64,000 nucleotides of DNA from Candidatus Methanoperedens sp. (lineage in GTDB: Archaea; Halobacteriota; Methanosarcinia; Methanosarcinales; Methanoperedenaceae): the NCBI GenBank assembly GCA_027460615.1, contig JAPZAO010000078.1, positions 1-64,000 on the forward strand. The letters run 5' to 3'. The notes under the pieces are model-generated. The model did no database searches and was not told where the DNA came from. It saw only the letters and a list, made by a program, of their open reading frames with translations. A program made the position numbers and the translations under genes. Below, piece by piece: positions 33,533-42,268 of this stretch (position 1 is its first letter; every line of letters starts with the position of its first letter).

Positions 33533-34585
33533 ATGCAAAAAAATATTAAAATACAGGCGAGAAATATCGGAGTTAATGAACCAGTATTTGTAATCGCAGA
33601 AGCTGGGGTAAATCATAACGGCAGTGTTGTTCTTGCAAAAAAACTGATAGATGCTGCCGCTTCTGCAGGGGCAGATGCCGTGAAATTCCAGACATTTATA
33701 GCTGAAGAAGTAGTTAGCATCAATGCACCGAAAGCAGAATATCAAAAACTGACCACGGATGTATCGGAATCACAGTTTGATATGATTAAAAAACTGGAGT
33801 TATCGCAAGAAGATCATCAGATATTAATCGAATATGCAGGACATAAGAATATCACATTCATATCAACACCCTTCGATGAAAGGAGCGTAGATATACTATT
33901 GGATATTGGAGTCCCATTGATAAAAATAGGTTCTGGCGAGATTACAAATCATCCTTTTTTAAAATATATAGCAAAAAAAAGCATACCAATTATCCTCTCA
34001 ACAGGCATGTCAACCCTGGAAGAGGTCGCGGAGGCAGTAATCATACTAAAAGAAGCCGGATGCAAGGATTTAATTTTGCTTCATTGCACATCAAATTATC
34101 CTGCAAAAGTGGAAGACTGCAACCTGCGAGCTATGAAGACCATGGCAGACTCATTCAATCTACTTGTTGGATATTCTGACCATACGCCTGGTATTTTTGT
34201 ATCTATTGCTGCCGTTGCTGTGGGTGCATGTGTGATTGAGAAACATTTCACGCTTGATAAAAACCTTTCAGGTCCAGATCATAAGGCCTCTCTTGAACCA
34301 AATGAGTTAAAAGAGATGGTTTATGGTATAAGAGTGGTTGAGAAAGCACTTGGTTCAGCAATAAAAGCGCCTGTACAGTCTGAACTTGAAGTAAGGGATG
34401 TTGCGAGGAGGAGCATCGTGGCTAAGGTAAATATCCCAGAAGGCGCTGTAATTACAGAAGATATGCTTGCTTTTAAAAGACCTGGAGTCGGAATAGCACC
34501 AAAGCATGAAAATCTTATTGTTGGAAAAATTGCTAAACAAAATATCCATAAAGATGAAATAATTAAATATGAAAATATTAAATAA
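33533..34585 (+). CDS. neuB: N-acetylneuraminate synthase family (NeuB/LegI)
   Basis: A 350-residue full-length NeuB. The PEP-condensing barrel shows VIAEAGVNHNGS, AVKFQTF, IGSGEI, LHCTSNYP and YSDHTPG. A C-terminal SAF domain (about 285-350) includes RRSIVAKVNIPEGA and KRPGVGI, which closes the active site of the dimer partner. It would join PEP with a 6-deoxy-diacetamido-mannose or ManNAc. An upstream ATG at 33485 would overlap the radical SAM gene by 41 nt and adds Lys/Arg-rich residues unlike the family, so 33533 is preferred. Confidence 0.93.
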   Translation: MQKNIKIQARNIGVNEPVFVIAEAGVNHNGSVVLAKKLIDAAASAGADAVKFQTFIAEEVVSINAPKAEYQKLTTDVSESQFDMIKKLELSQEDHQILIEYAGHKNITFISTPFDERSVDILLDIGVPLIKIGSGEITNHPFLKYIAKKSIPIILSTGMSTLEEVAEAVIILKEAGCKDLILLHCTSNYPAKVEDCNLRAMKTMADSFNLLVGYSDHTPGIFVSIAAVAVGACVIEKHFTLDKNLSGPDHKASLEPNELKEMVYGIRVVEKALGSAIKAPVQSELEVRDVARRSIVAKVNIPEGAVITEDMLAFKRPGVGIAPKHENLIVGKIAKQNIHKDEIIKYENIK

Positions 34586-34587
34586 AT

Positions 34588-34986
34588 ATGACATCTAGAT
34601 TTGAGAACTGGGAATATCCTTTAATTGAAGAGAATAAATTGACAGAATATCACTGGTTAGTCCAGCATAAAGACAAACTCAAGCTTGGCTATAAAACGGA
34701 TATAGGAGCGTTTACCTACATCAACGCCAAGAATGGAGTAATAATTGAAGATTATGTGCAGATAGGTTCACACTGCTCCCTGTACACAGTTTCCACAATA
34801 GATGATAAGAAAGGTCCGATAATCTTAAAAAAGAACTGCAAAATAGGGAGCCACAGCACCATAATGCCCAATGTGACCGTAGGAAGTAATTCAATAATAG
34901 GCGCGCACAGCTTTGTTAATAAAGATATCCCTGATAACGTATTAGCCTTCGGAACACCAGTAAAAGTAATAAAAAAACTGAAATGA
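34588..34986 (+). CDS. Left-handed beta-helix acyltransferase
   Basis: A 132-residue hexapeptide-repeat protein (about 40-125: IGAFTYINA, IEDYVQIGSHCS, KIGSHSTIMPNVTVGSNSIIGAHSFVNKDI). The ending PVKVIKKL is typical of sugar O- or N-acetyltransferases. It lies between NeuB and NeuC and overlaps NeuC by 4 nt, so it may acylate the nonulosonate or its precursor. A second acetyltransferase (NeuD type) is at 36143. The acyl donor is presumed to be acetyl-CoA. Confidence 0.85.
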   Translation: MTSRFENWEYPLIEENKLTEYHWLVQHKDKLKLGYKTDIGAFTYINAKNGVIIEDYVQIGSHCSLYTVSTIDDKKGPIILKKNCKIGSHSTIMPNVTVGSNSIIGAHSFVNKDIPDNVLAFGTPVKVIKKLK

Positions 34987-36146
34987 AACGAAAAATTGCA
35001 GTAATCACAGGAACAAGGTCCGAGTATGGGCTGCTATACCCTGTCATGCAAGCAATCCAAAATCACCCTGGATTGGAACTTTCAGTGATAGCAACTGGCA
35101 TGCATTTGTCCTATGAACATGGCTATACTATCAACGAAATAAAAAAAGACGGTTTTAAAATCGAGGCTTCAGTAGACATGCTATTCTGCGACGATACAGG
35201 CGCTGCCATGGCAAAATCACTTGGCAAAGGGATAATCGGGATAACCGAGGTGCTGGAAAAAATCAAGCCGGATATTGTTCTTGTCCTCGGTGACCGGGAT
35301 GAGCCTTTTGCAGGTGCAATTGCAGCAGTTCATATGAACATTCCCATTGCACATATACATGGGGGGGATTCAACAACCGGGGGATGTATAGATGAAAGTA
35401 TACGCCATGCTATCACAAAGTTCGCCCACATCCATTTTCCTGCGACAGAAGAAAGTGCAGAGAGGATAAAAAAATTGGGTGAAGAACTCTGGCGGATACA
35501 TACAGTAGGAGCCCCTGGACTCGATACAGTTTTAAATACTGAGATGATTCCCAGAGAGCAATTAATTGAAAAATTCTCGCTCAAACCGGATGAGCCCTTG
35601 CTGCTTGTGGTACAACATCCCGTCACAACTCAACCTGAAAATGCAGCAAAAGAGATGAGAATTACGCTGGAAGCACTTGCCGAATTGAAAATACAGACAA
35701 TATTGATATATCCAAACTCAGATGCAGGCGGGCACTCGATGATTGAAGTCATTAAAAAATATGAAAATCTGCCTTTTCTGCATACATTTAAAAGTTTGTC
35801 CCACATAGAATATATAAGTTTAATGAACATTGCAAGTGCACTGATCGGAAATTCGAGCAGCGGTATAATCGAAGCTCCTTCGTTCCATTTACCTGCCGTA
35901 AATATCGGTATTCGGCAGGAAGGAAGGCAGCGTGTATGTAATGTCATAGATGTAGACCATGACAAAACGAAGATTATCCAGGCAATCAATATCGCTTTGA
36001 ATGATAAAATATTCAAAAATAAAATCAGCAAATGTGTGAACATTTATGGCGATGGCAAAACAGGAATGCGAATTGCTAAAGTGCTGGCTGAACTTGAAAT
36101 AAATCAAAAATTAATCCAGAAAAAATTACTTATTGAGTTTTCATGA
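34983..36146 (+). CDS. neuC: UDP-sugar hydrolysing 2-epimerase (NeuC/LegG)
   Basis: A 387-residue GT-B-fold enzyme. ITGTRSEYGLLYP, IVLVLGDRDEPFAG, HIHGGD and GNSSSGIIEAPSF are the hallmarks of the hydrolysing UDP-GlcNAc 2-epimerase branch. It would release UDP from UDP-GlcNAc or UDP-diacetamido-trideoxyglucose and invert C2, giving the mannose-configured substrate for NeuB. It has 4-nt overlaps on both sides. The presence of the dehydratase-aminotransferase-acetyltransferase genes favours the LegG substrate. Confidence 0.92.
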   Translation: MKRKIAVITGTRSEYGLLYPVMQAIQNHPGLELSVIATGMHLSYEHGYTINEIKKDGFKIEASVDMLFCDDTGAAMAKSLGKGIIGITEVLEKIKPDIVLVLGDRDEPFAGAIAAVHMNIPIAHIHGGDSTTGGCIDESIRHAITKFAHIHFPATEESAERIKKLGEELWRIHTVGAPGLDTVLNTEMIPREQLIEKFSLKPDEPLLLVVQHPVTTQPENAAKEMRITLEALAELKIQTILIYPNSDAGGHSMIEVIKKYENLPFLHTFKSLSHIEYISLMNIASALIGNSSSGIIEAPSFHLPAVNIGIRQEGRQRVCNVIDVDHDKTKIIQAINIALNDKIFKNKISKCVNIYGDGKTGMRIAKVLAELEINQKLIQKKLLIEFS

Positions 36147-36781
36147 AAGCTATGATATATGGTTCTGGGGAACATGGGAGGATTGTGATGGATATACTTC
36201 AACATGCGGGTATAGAAACAATTGGCTTTTTGGATGATAATATTAAATCACATGGAACGATTGTTAATGAAGTTCCTGTACTTGGCGGTTTTGAAATCGT
36301 AAAAAAAGGCATGCATGATGTTCAATTTATTGTAGCACTGGGAGATAATGCGATAAGGGCGCAAAAATATTCAGAACTTGAAAAGGCAGGAAAAATATTG
36401 CTTAATGCCATTCATCCGGGGGCTATAATTTCAAAACATGTGACGATTGGAAAAGGTGTGGTAATAGCGCCGAATTCCGTTATTAATACCGGTGCTGTGA
36501 TAGGGAATAACGTCATCATAAATACAGGTGCTATAATCGAACATGACAACATAATAGAAGATAATTCCCATGTAGCCCCAGGAGTATGCATGGCAGGAGG
36601 GGTACGAGTAAAAAATGGGGCAACAGTCGGCATTGGAGCAATCGTTCTAGATGATTTAACGATTGGCAGAAATGCGACCATTGGCGCCGGAGCAGTTGTC
36701 ACCAAAGATGTACCTGATAATGCCGTGATTGTAGGCATACCTGCAAAGGTTATTAAATACAAAAACAAAAGGGAGAGCTAA
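36143..36781 (+). CDS. NeuD/PglD-like sugar acetyltransferase
   Basis: A 212-residue protein with an N-terminal Rossmann-like domain (MIYGSGEHGRIVMDIL; FLDD) and a C-terminal left-handed beta-helix (about 85-205). The catalytic His is expected in AIIEHDN, with SHVAPG following, as in PglD. In the legionaminate/bacillosamine route it N-acetylates the 4-amino group made by the adjacent aminotransferase. It overlaps neuC by 4 nt and the aminotransferase by 1 nt. Confidence 0.9.
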   Translation: MKAMIYGSGEHGRIVMDILQHAGIETIGFLDDNIKSHGTIVNEVPVLGGFEIVKKGMHDVQFIVALGDNAIRAQKYSELEKAGKILLNAIHPGAIISKHVTIGKGVVIAPNSVINTGAVIGNNVIINTGAIIEHDNIIEDNSHVAPGVCMAGGVRVKNGATVGIGAIVLDDLTIGRNATIGAGAVVTKDVPDNAVIVGIPAKVIKYKNKRES

Positions 36782-37914
36782 TGGCCGAATGGAAAATACC
36801 TCTATTTAAAATATATTGGGATAACAAAGACTTTGAGCAGGTCTCGGAAGCAATTAAAAAAGGCATGTTCTGGGCAATAGGTCCAAATATAGATGCATTT
36901 GAAGAGAAAATCTCCAAATACATAGGGTCAAAATACGCAGTAACCTTCAATTCAGGCACATCTGCGTTGCATGCTACCCTGTTGGCCTATGGGATTGGAG
37001 AAGGCGATGAAGTCATCGTTCCTTCCTTTACATTCATAGCAACTGCAAATGCACCCCTCTTTGTTGGTGCAAGACCTGTTTTTGCTGATATAGAGGAAAA
37101 AACATTCGGCTTAGATCCCGAGGATGTTGCAGAGAAAATTACAAAAAAGACAAAAGCGATAATACCAGTTCATTATGGCGGTTGCCCCTGTATGATAAGG
37201 GAGCTGAAGAAGATAGCCGATGATAATAATATTCTTTTGATTGAGGATGCAGCCGAGGCTTTCGGCGCAGGTATAAATAAAAAAATGGTAGGAACATTTG
37301 GTCAATCCTCGATACTCAGTTTTTGTTCAAATAAGATAATTACCACAGGGGAAGGGGGAGCAGTAGTGACCGAGTCAAAGGCGATATTTGAAAAATTGAA
37401 ACTGCTTCGCTCCCATGGCAGACTGGAAACCTCTAACTACTTCAGTTGCGCTGATAATATGGAGTACGTTTCTTTGGGATACAATTTCAGAATGTCAAAT
37501 ATAACTGCAGCGCTGGGCATAGCCCAGATCGATAAAGTAAATAAAATTATTGATTTAAGAAGAGAAAAGGCAGAGTATATATCGAAAAAATTATCCAGTA
37601 TAGATGAGATTGTTATACACATGCCTCCCAGCGATTATTTTCATGTGTACCAGATGTACACAATAAGAGTAAAAAATGGTCGAAGAGATGAATTAGCTAA
37701 ATTTTTAGGTGAAAATGGCATTATGACAAAAATATATTTTACACCTGTGCATCATAGTTATTTTTATAAGAATATACTTAAATATAGATGTAAGCTTCCA
37801 GTTACAGAAGAGTTATCGGAACAGGTCTTAACCTTGCCAATGCATCCTTTATTAACTATCGACGAAATGGATTTCATTACTTCAAAAATAGAGACTTTCT
37901 TCTCAGGGACATAA
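36781..37914 (+). CDS. DegT-family aminotransferase (LegC/PglE role)
   Basis: A 377-residue PLP enzyme of ordinary sugar-aminotransferase length. NSGTSALHA, EDAAEAFGA and PLP lysine K185 (CSNKIITTGEGG) are in place. It lacks the Cys-rich insert of the other two large DegT proteins. It sits between the NeuD-like acetyltransferase and the 4,6-dehydratase (gap 0 nt), so the best assignment is amination of UDP-4-keto-6-deoxy-GlcNAc at C4. Confidence 0.88.
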   Translation: MAEWKIPLFKIYWDNKDFEQVSEAIKKGMFWAIGPNIDAFEEKISKYIGSKYAVTFNSGTSALHATLLAYGIGEGDEVIVPSFTFIATANAPLFVGARPVFADIEEKTFGLDPEDVAEKITKKTKAIIPVHYGGCPCMIRELKKIADDNNILLIEDAAEAFGAGINKKMVGTFGQSSILSFCSNKIITTGEGGAVVTESKAIFEKLKLLRSHGRLETSNYFSCADNMEYVSLGYNFRMSNITAALGIAQIDKVNKIIDLRREKAEYISKKLSSIDEIVIHMPPSDYFHVYQMYTIRVKNGRRDELAKFLGENGIMTKIYFTPVHHSYFYKNILKYRCKLPVTEELSEQVLTLPMHPLLTIDEMDFITSKIETFFSGT

Positions 37915-38964
37915 ATGATATCAAATAAAGAAATCAGCGAACAGATTAAAGGCAAAAAAATTTTAGTAATAGGTGGTACAGGTTCTATAGGCAGTGAGAT
38001 AGTTCGTCTGTTACTGCAATATGAACCTGAAGTTGTTCGAATATTGAGCAACGATGAAGCCTGCCTATTCGAATTACAGCAAGAACTGAAAGGAAACATG
38101 AATGTGAGATTTCTTTTAGGGGATATTCGAGACATAGAGCGAATGAAAATTGCAATGGAAAATATAGACTTAGTATTCCATGCCGCTGCGCTCAAGCACG
38201 TACCGCTTTGCGAATATAATCCAATGGAAGCAATTAATACCAATGTCATTGGTACGGATAATGTTATCAAAGCAGCGATATACAATAAAGTGGACAAATG
38301 TATTTTTATAAGCACAGACAAGGCAGTTAATCCAACAAGCGTAATGGGCGCAACCAAAATGCTGGCTGAAAGGCTAGTAATACTTGCCAACAGTCACCTG
38401 AGCAGTATAACAAAATTTTCGGTCGTAAGATTCGGGAATGTACTGGATTCAAGAGGCTCTATAATACCGTTAATAAGAAAACAAATAATATCCGACGGCC
38501 GCGTAACAATCACTGACCCTAATATGACCAGATTCATTATGTCGATACCCCAGGCTGTCAATCTTGTTTTCAAGGCCGCTGCTCTTTCCAATGGCGGTGA
38601 AATCTTTGTCTTTAAGATGCCAGCTGTAAGAATAATGGATCTGATTGAAGTGCTGATTGAAGAACTGGCCCCGGAATATGGCATTGCGCCGGAATCGATA
38701 GAACGGGTTTTCATTGGGCCAAGAGCAAGAGAGAAAATCCACGAAGAATTAATGATAGAAGATGAAATAAAATGGATGAAGGAAAAGAAGGATATGTTCA
38801 TAATAACATATCCCATAGAACTTCATGGCATTGTCATTGCAGGAAACAATGGAATGAATATGATAGCTCCCGTTAAAGGTTATTCTTCCGAAAGTACAGT
38901 ATTATTGAGCAAAGAAGAAATAAAAAACCTCCTCTCAAAAGAGGGTGTCAATCATAGTCATTGA
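37915..38964 (+). CDS. UDP-GlcNAc 4,6-dehydratase (FlaA1/CapD family, retaining type)
   Basis: A 349-residue short-form CapD/FlaA1 protein, without the membrane domain of PglF/WbpM. NAD loop GGTGSIG (20-26), FHAAALKHVPL and STDKAV (T124-D125-K126) are present. In place of the usual Tyr-x3-Lys it has S132-x-M134-x3-K138. The Ser-Met-Lys triad is that of WbpM/PglF, which retain C5 configuration and lead to bacillosamine or legionaminate. PseB, leading to pseudaminate, keeps Tyr. The end overlaps the radical SAM/SPASM gene by 20 nt. Confidence 0.9.
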   Translation: MISNKEISEQIKGKKILVIGGTGSIGSEIVRLLLQYEPEVVRILSNDEACLFELQQELKGNMNVRFLLGDIRDIERMKIAMENIDLVFHAAALKHVPLCEYNPMEAINTNVIGTDNVIKAAIYNKVDKCIFISTDKAVNPTSVMGATKMLAERLVILANSHLSSITKFSVVRFGNVLDSRGSIIPLIRKQIISDGRVTITDPNMTRFIMSIPQAVNLVFKAAALSNGGEIFVFKMPAVRIMDLIEVLIEELAPEYGIAPESIERVFIGPRAREKIHEELMIEDEIKWMKEKKDMFIITYPIELHGIVIAGNNGMNMIAPVKGYSSESTVLLSKEEIKNLLSKEGVNHSH

Positions 38965-39928
38965 AGTCAACGCCAATTTCCACACCATCGGTGGCAAAAG
39001 CGTTCTGAGCAGGAGTGACCCAATTTTCCATGAATACCGGATGAAATGGGATGAATGGCCCAGGAATTTCTATACAGGCCAATTTCCGCTTCACCTTGAC
39101 ATCGAAGCATCCAGTGTGTGCAACCTGAGATGCGAGTTTTGCGAAACTAACTATGAAAAAGTAGGAACAAAGTACGGCTATATGGAATTCGACGTTTTCA
39201 AAAAGATCATTGACGAAGGCGCTGAATACGGTCTTTACGCCATAAAGCTGAACTCGGGCGCACGGGGTGAACCGCTGCTCCATAAGAAGATAGTTCAGAT
39301 GGTGGAGTATGCAAAAAAGAAAGGCATAATAGATGTCTATATGAATACGAACGCCGTGCTCCTGACACGGGAACTTGGCAGAAAACTGATAGATGCCGGG
39401 CTGGACAGGATATCAATATCATTTGAAGGAACCAAACCTCAAATCTATGAAAAATATAGAATTGGCGCGAAATTCGATAAGGTGCGCAGGAATATTCTTG
39501 AGTTTATAGACTTGAGGAACAGTCTGAATTCAGAGACTAAGATAAGAATCCAGACCGTGGCTACGCCTGATATTCTGCCTGATATAAAGGAATACGGGGA
39601 ATACTGGGGCAAGCTTGTGGATGAGGTCGCATTTATAGATTTCAAGGATTACGGAGCCAGGAAAAAAGACTTGATATCCGATTGGGCATGCCCCTATATC
39701 TGGCAGAGGATGATGGTCACCTGGGACGGTACTATTTCAGTATGCGGATTTGATTACACTGACGACCATAAGCTCAGAAATGCAAAAATTGACACTATCC
39801 GCGCTGCATGGAAAGGAGACGAAATGGAACGCATACGCAAACTTCATAGAGAAGGAAATGCTCATAAGATAGCCATATGCAACGGTTGTCCGTTCAGGAC
39901 CACTGAGATATTAAAAAGGTTGGAGTAA
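38945..39928 (+). CDS. Radical SAM/SPASM protein (second)
   Basis: A 327-residue paralogue of the 19581 protein. The cluster motif is C59-x3-C63-x2-C66, preceded by HLDIEASS as in its paralogue. The C-terminal SPASM-like part has CPYIWQRMMVTWDG, SVCGFDY and ICNGCPF. The start is taken at GTG 38945, which overlaps the dehydratase by 20 nt. A later ATG (39041) would keep the whole core too. It precedes a cytidylyltransferase by 2 nt. In both places the SPASM gene lies next to a block boundary. Confidence 0.85.
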   Translation: MSIIVIEVNANFHTIGGKSVLSRSDPIFHEYRMKWDEWPRNFYTGQFPLHLDIEASSVCNLRCEFCETNYEKVGTKYGYMEFDVFKKIIDEGAEYGLYAIKLNSGARGEPLLHKKIVQMVEYAKKKGIIDVYMNTNAVLLTRELGRKLIDAGLDRISISFEGTKPQIYEKYRIGAKFDKVRRNILEFIDLRNSLNSETKIRIQTVATPDILPDIKEYGEYWGKLVDEVAFIDFKDYGARKKDLISDWACPYIWQRMMVTWDGTISVCGFDYTDDHKLRNAKIDTIRAAWKGDEMERIRKLHREGNAHKIAICNGCPFRTTEILKRLE

Positions 39929-39930
39929 TC

Positions 39931-40683
39931 ATGATTGCAGCACTATTACTGGGCAGGGAAGGGAGCCAGGGATTTCCAGGAAAGAACCTGTATCCTGTTA
40001 TGGGAAGGCCGCTTATGGAATACCCGCTGCTTGCGGCAAAGTATGCGAAAACGGTTAATGCAACGTATGTTTCCACAGATTCGCCCAAGATCAAAGAGAT
40101 AGGAAGAAAAAATGGGGCACGAATAATAGACCGCCCCCCGGAACTGTGTACACCCCAGGCGCTGGGAGAGGATGCATTCGCGCATGGTTACAGATATATA
40201 AAGGACGAAGGGAACGATGTGGAATTTATGGTATTGCTATTCTGCAATGCGGTCACAGTCCTTTCTGAGACCATTGACGAAGGCATAAAAGTTCTTCGGG
40301 AAAATCCGGAGCTTGATTCCGCAGTTACAGTTTCCCGTTACAATATGTGGAGCCCTCTCAGGGCAAGAAAGATCGGTGATGACGGATGTCTTCATCCATT
40401 CGTCCCATTTGAAACATTCGGTGATCCCAGAACGCTGAACTGTGACCGGGATTCACAGGGCGATGTATGGTTCGCAGATATGGGTGTATCAATCGTGAGA
40501 CCACACTGCCTGGAACATATGGAAGATGGTCTGCTGCCGCAAAAATGGATGGGGCAGAAAATCCACCCCCTGAAGCAGTGGGGCGGCCTTGATGTGGATT
40601 ACGAATGGCAGGTGCCTTCGGTTGAATTCTGGCTCATGAAACACGGTTTCACAAACGATAAGATTCCTTACGAGGATATGTAG
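39931..40683 (+). CDS. Third cytidylyltransferase (NeuA/KdsB-like)
   Basis: A 250-residue enzyme with the loop LLLGREGSQGFPGKNLYPV, a variant of R-x-G-S-K-x-x-x-x-KN in NeuA, and an LFCNAVT stretch where NeuA has QPTSP. It should make a CMP-sugar distinct from those of the two other cytidylyltransferases. It is followed at 0 nt by an SDR rather than a Gfo/Idh gene and begins block C. Confidence 0.83.
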   Translation: MIAALLLGREGSQGFPGKNLYPVMGRPLMEYPLLAAKYAKTVNATYVSTDSPKIKEIGRKNGARIIDRPPELCTPQALGEDAFAHGYRYIKDEGNDVEFMVLLFCNAVTVLSETIDEGIKVLRENPELDSAVTVSRYNMWSPLRARKIGDDGCLHPFVPFETFGDPRTLNCDRDSQGDVWFADMGVSIVRPHCLEHMEDGLLPQKWMGQKIHPLKQWGGLDVDYEWQVPSVEFWLMKHGFTNDKIPYEDM

Positions 40684-41439
40684 ATGTTTGAAAGCATTAA
40701 GGGGAAAAAAGTCCTGATCACCGGCGCAAGTTCAGGCATAGGCGCAGAAACTGCAAAATTGTTCGCAAGTTATGGTGCACATGTTGGAATACATTATAAT
40801 AGAAATGAAGAAAATGCGATAAAACTTCAAAAAGACATTGAGGATACAGGAGGAAGCGCAGATGTCCTTGCAGGTGATTTGCTTGAAGAATCAACAAGAT
40901 CAGACCTGATCCAGTCTTTTATTGATGCTTTCGGTAGTATTGATGTACTGATCAACAATGCAGGCGGAGTTATTGGAAACATGCCGTTCTTAGAGCTGGA
41001 TGAGATGTCTTGGAGAGATACCATGGCGCTGAATGCAACTGCTCCATTTTTTCTATCAAGGGATGCCTTTCTTTTCATGAAAGATAACGGCGGCGGAAGG
41101 ATTATCAATATCAGCTCGATTTCAGCAAAATATGGCGGTTCGATGAATACGATGCACTACGGGGCTGCCAAGGCGGCACTGGAAACTCTGACAAAAGGAT
41201 TTGCAAAAGCAGGTGCTCCCCACAATATCCTGGTGAACTGTATTCGGGGTGGAGTAATAGATACACCGCTTCATTCCAGGATAGAACGAAACAGCCCAGC
41301 CATGGAAAAACGCATTTCTCTTATCCCGTTAAAAAGAATGGGCAAACCTGTGGACATTGCAAGGCTGGCATTATTCCTGGCCTCCGAAGCAGGCGATTTT
41401 ATCACGGGGGAAGTTTTTACTGTAGCTGGAGGGGATTAA
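40684..41439 (+). CDS. Short-chain dehydrogenase/reductase
   Basis: A 251-residue classical SDR, the FabG type. It has TGASSGIG (13-20), INNAGG, the catalytic Ser in NISSISAK and Tyr-x3-Lys in MHYGAAK, ending FTVAGGD. It would oxidise or reduce a hydroxyl or keto group with NAD(P). Its position right after a cytidylyltransferase suggests a carbohydrate or cyclitol substrate rather than fatty acid synthesis. Confidence 0.9.
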   Translation: MFESIKGKKVLITGASSGIGAETAKLFASYGAHVGIHYNRNEENAIKLQKDIEDTGGSADVLAGDLLEESTRSDLIQSFIDAFGSIDVLINNAGGVIGNMPFLELDEMSWRDTMALNATAPFFLSRDAFLFMKDNGGGRIINISSISAKYGGSMNTMHYGAAKAALETLTKGFAKAGAPHNILVNCIRGGVIDTPLHSRIERNSPAMEKRISLIPLKRMGKPVDIARLALFLASEAGDFITGEVFTVAGGD

Positions 41440-41445
41440 CCCCGG

Positions 41446-42258
41446 ATGCAAATATCTGTGAATAATTTCTCCAAATACGTTTATTTAAGATCGCTTCAAG
41501 AGGCGGCCAGAGAGCAGAATCTGACTGGATTGGCACGCAAGCTTGAACATATCGTTCCAGATATCTCTGAGCAGTATTCCACGTTCAAACTCGACAATGA
41601 ATATCTCAGGACAAAGGTGAGGAATGTGCATGCATTCCAGATGTCGCTCGTTGCAGAGGTCGCGGAAGAATTTAAAAATATGGTGATAGTTGATATCGGG
41701 GACTCATCAGGCACACACCTCCAATATCTATCCGGTCTCTATGAAAAGAATATAAAATGCTTAAGCGTGAACCTTGACCCGAAAGCTGTGGAAAAGATAC
41801 GGAATAAGGGGCTTGAGGCAGTGCTTGCAAGGGCTGAGAATCTTTCAGATTATGATATTAACCCTGATATCTTCCTCTGTTTTGAGACGCTCGAACATCT
41901 GATGGATCCATTCCATTTCCTGCATGAACTGTCATCAAAGACGAGTGCAAAATATATGATAATCACAGTTCCATATGTAAGGAAAAGCCGCATCGGTCTA
42001 CACCATATTCGGCAGGGAAGGGAGGATGGTGTAAATGCCGAGAATACTCATATTTTCGAGCTCGACCCGGAGGATTGGAAACTGCTCATGAGACATTCGG
42101 GATGGGAGATCGTCAGGGAAAAGATATATCTCCAGTATCCAATATGGAGTATATTATATTTAACAAAATCCATGTGGAGAAAGTATGATTTCGAAGGATT
42201 CTATGGAGTAATTCTAAAAAGAGACGATAATTGGTCAAAGCGATATCTCGATTGGTAG
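41446..42258 (+). CDS. SAM-dependent methyltransferase (class I)
   Basis: A 270-residue protein with the SAM motif VIVDIGDSSGTHLQYLSG (about 84-101), the acidic VNLDPKA after strand 2 and FLCFETLEHLMDP (post-motif strand 4). It probably methylates a hydroxyl or carboxyl of the glycan precursor. The N-terminal 80 residues are helical and unassigned. The acceptor is unknown. Confidence 0.82.
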   Translation: MQISVNNFSKYVYLRSLQEAAREQNLTGLARKLEHIVPDISEQYSTFKLDNEYLRTKVRNVHAFQMSLVAEVAEEFKNMVIVDIGDSSGTHLQYLSGLYEKNIKCLSVNLDPKAVEKIRNKGLEAVLARAENLSDYDINPDIFLCFETLEHLMDPFHFLHELSSKTSAKYMIITVPYVRKSRIGLHHIRQGREDGVNAENTHIFELDPEDWKLLMRHSGWEIVREKIYLQYPIWSILYLTKSMWRKYDFEGFYGVILKRDDNWSKRYLDW

Positions 42259-42268
42259 TTCGATAAAT

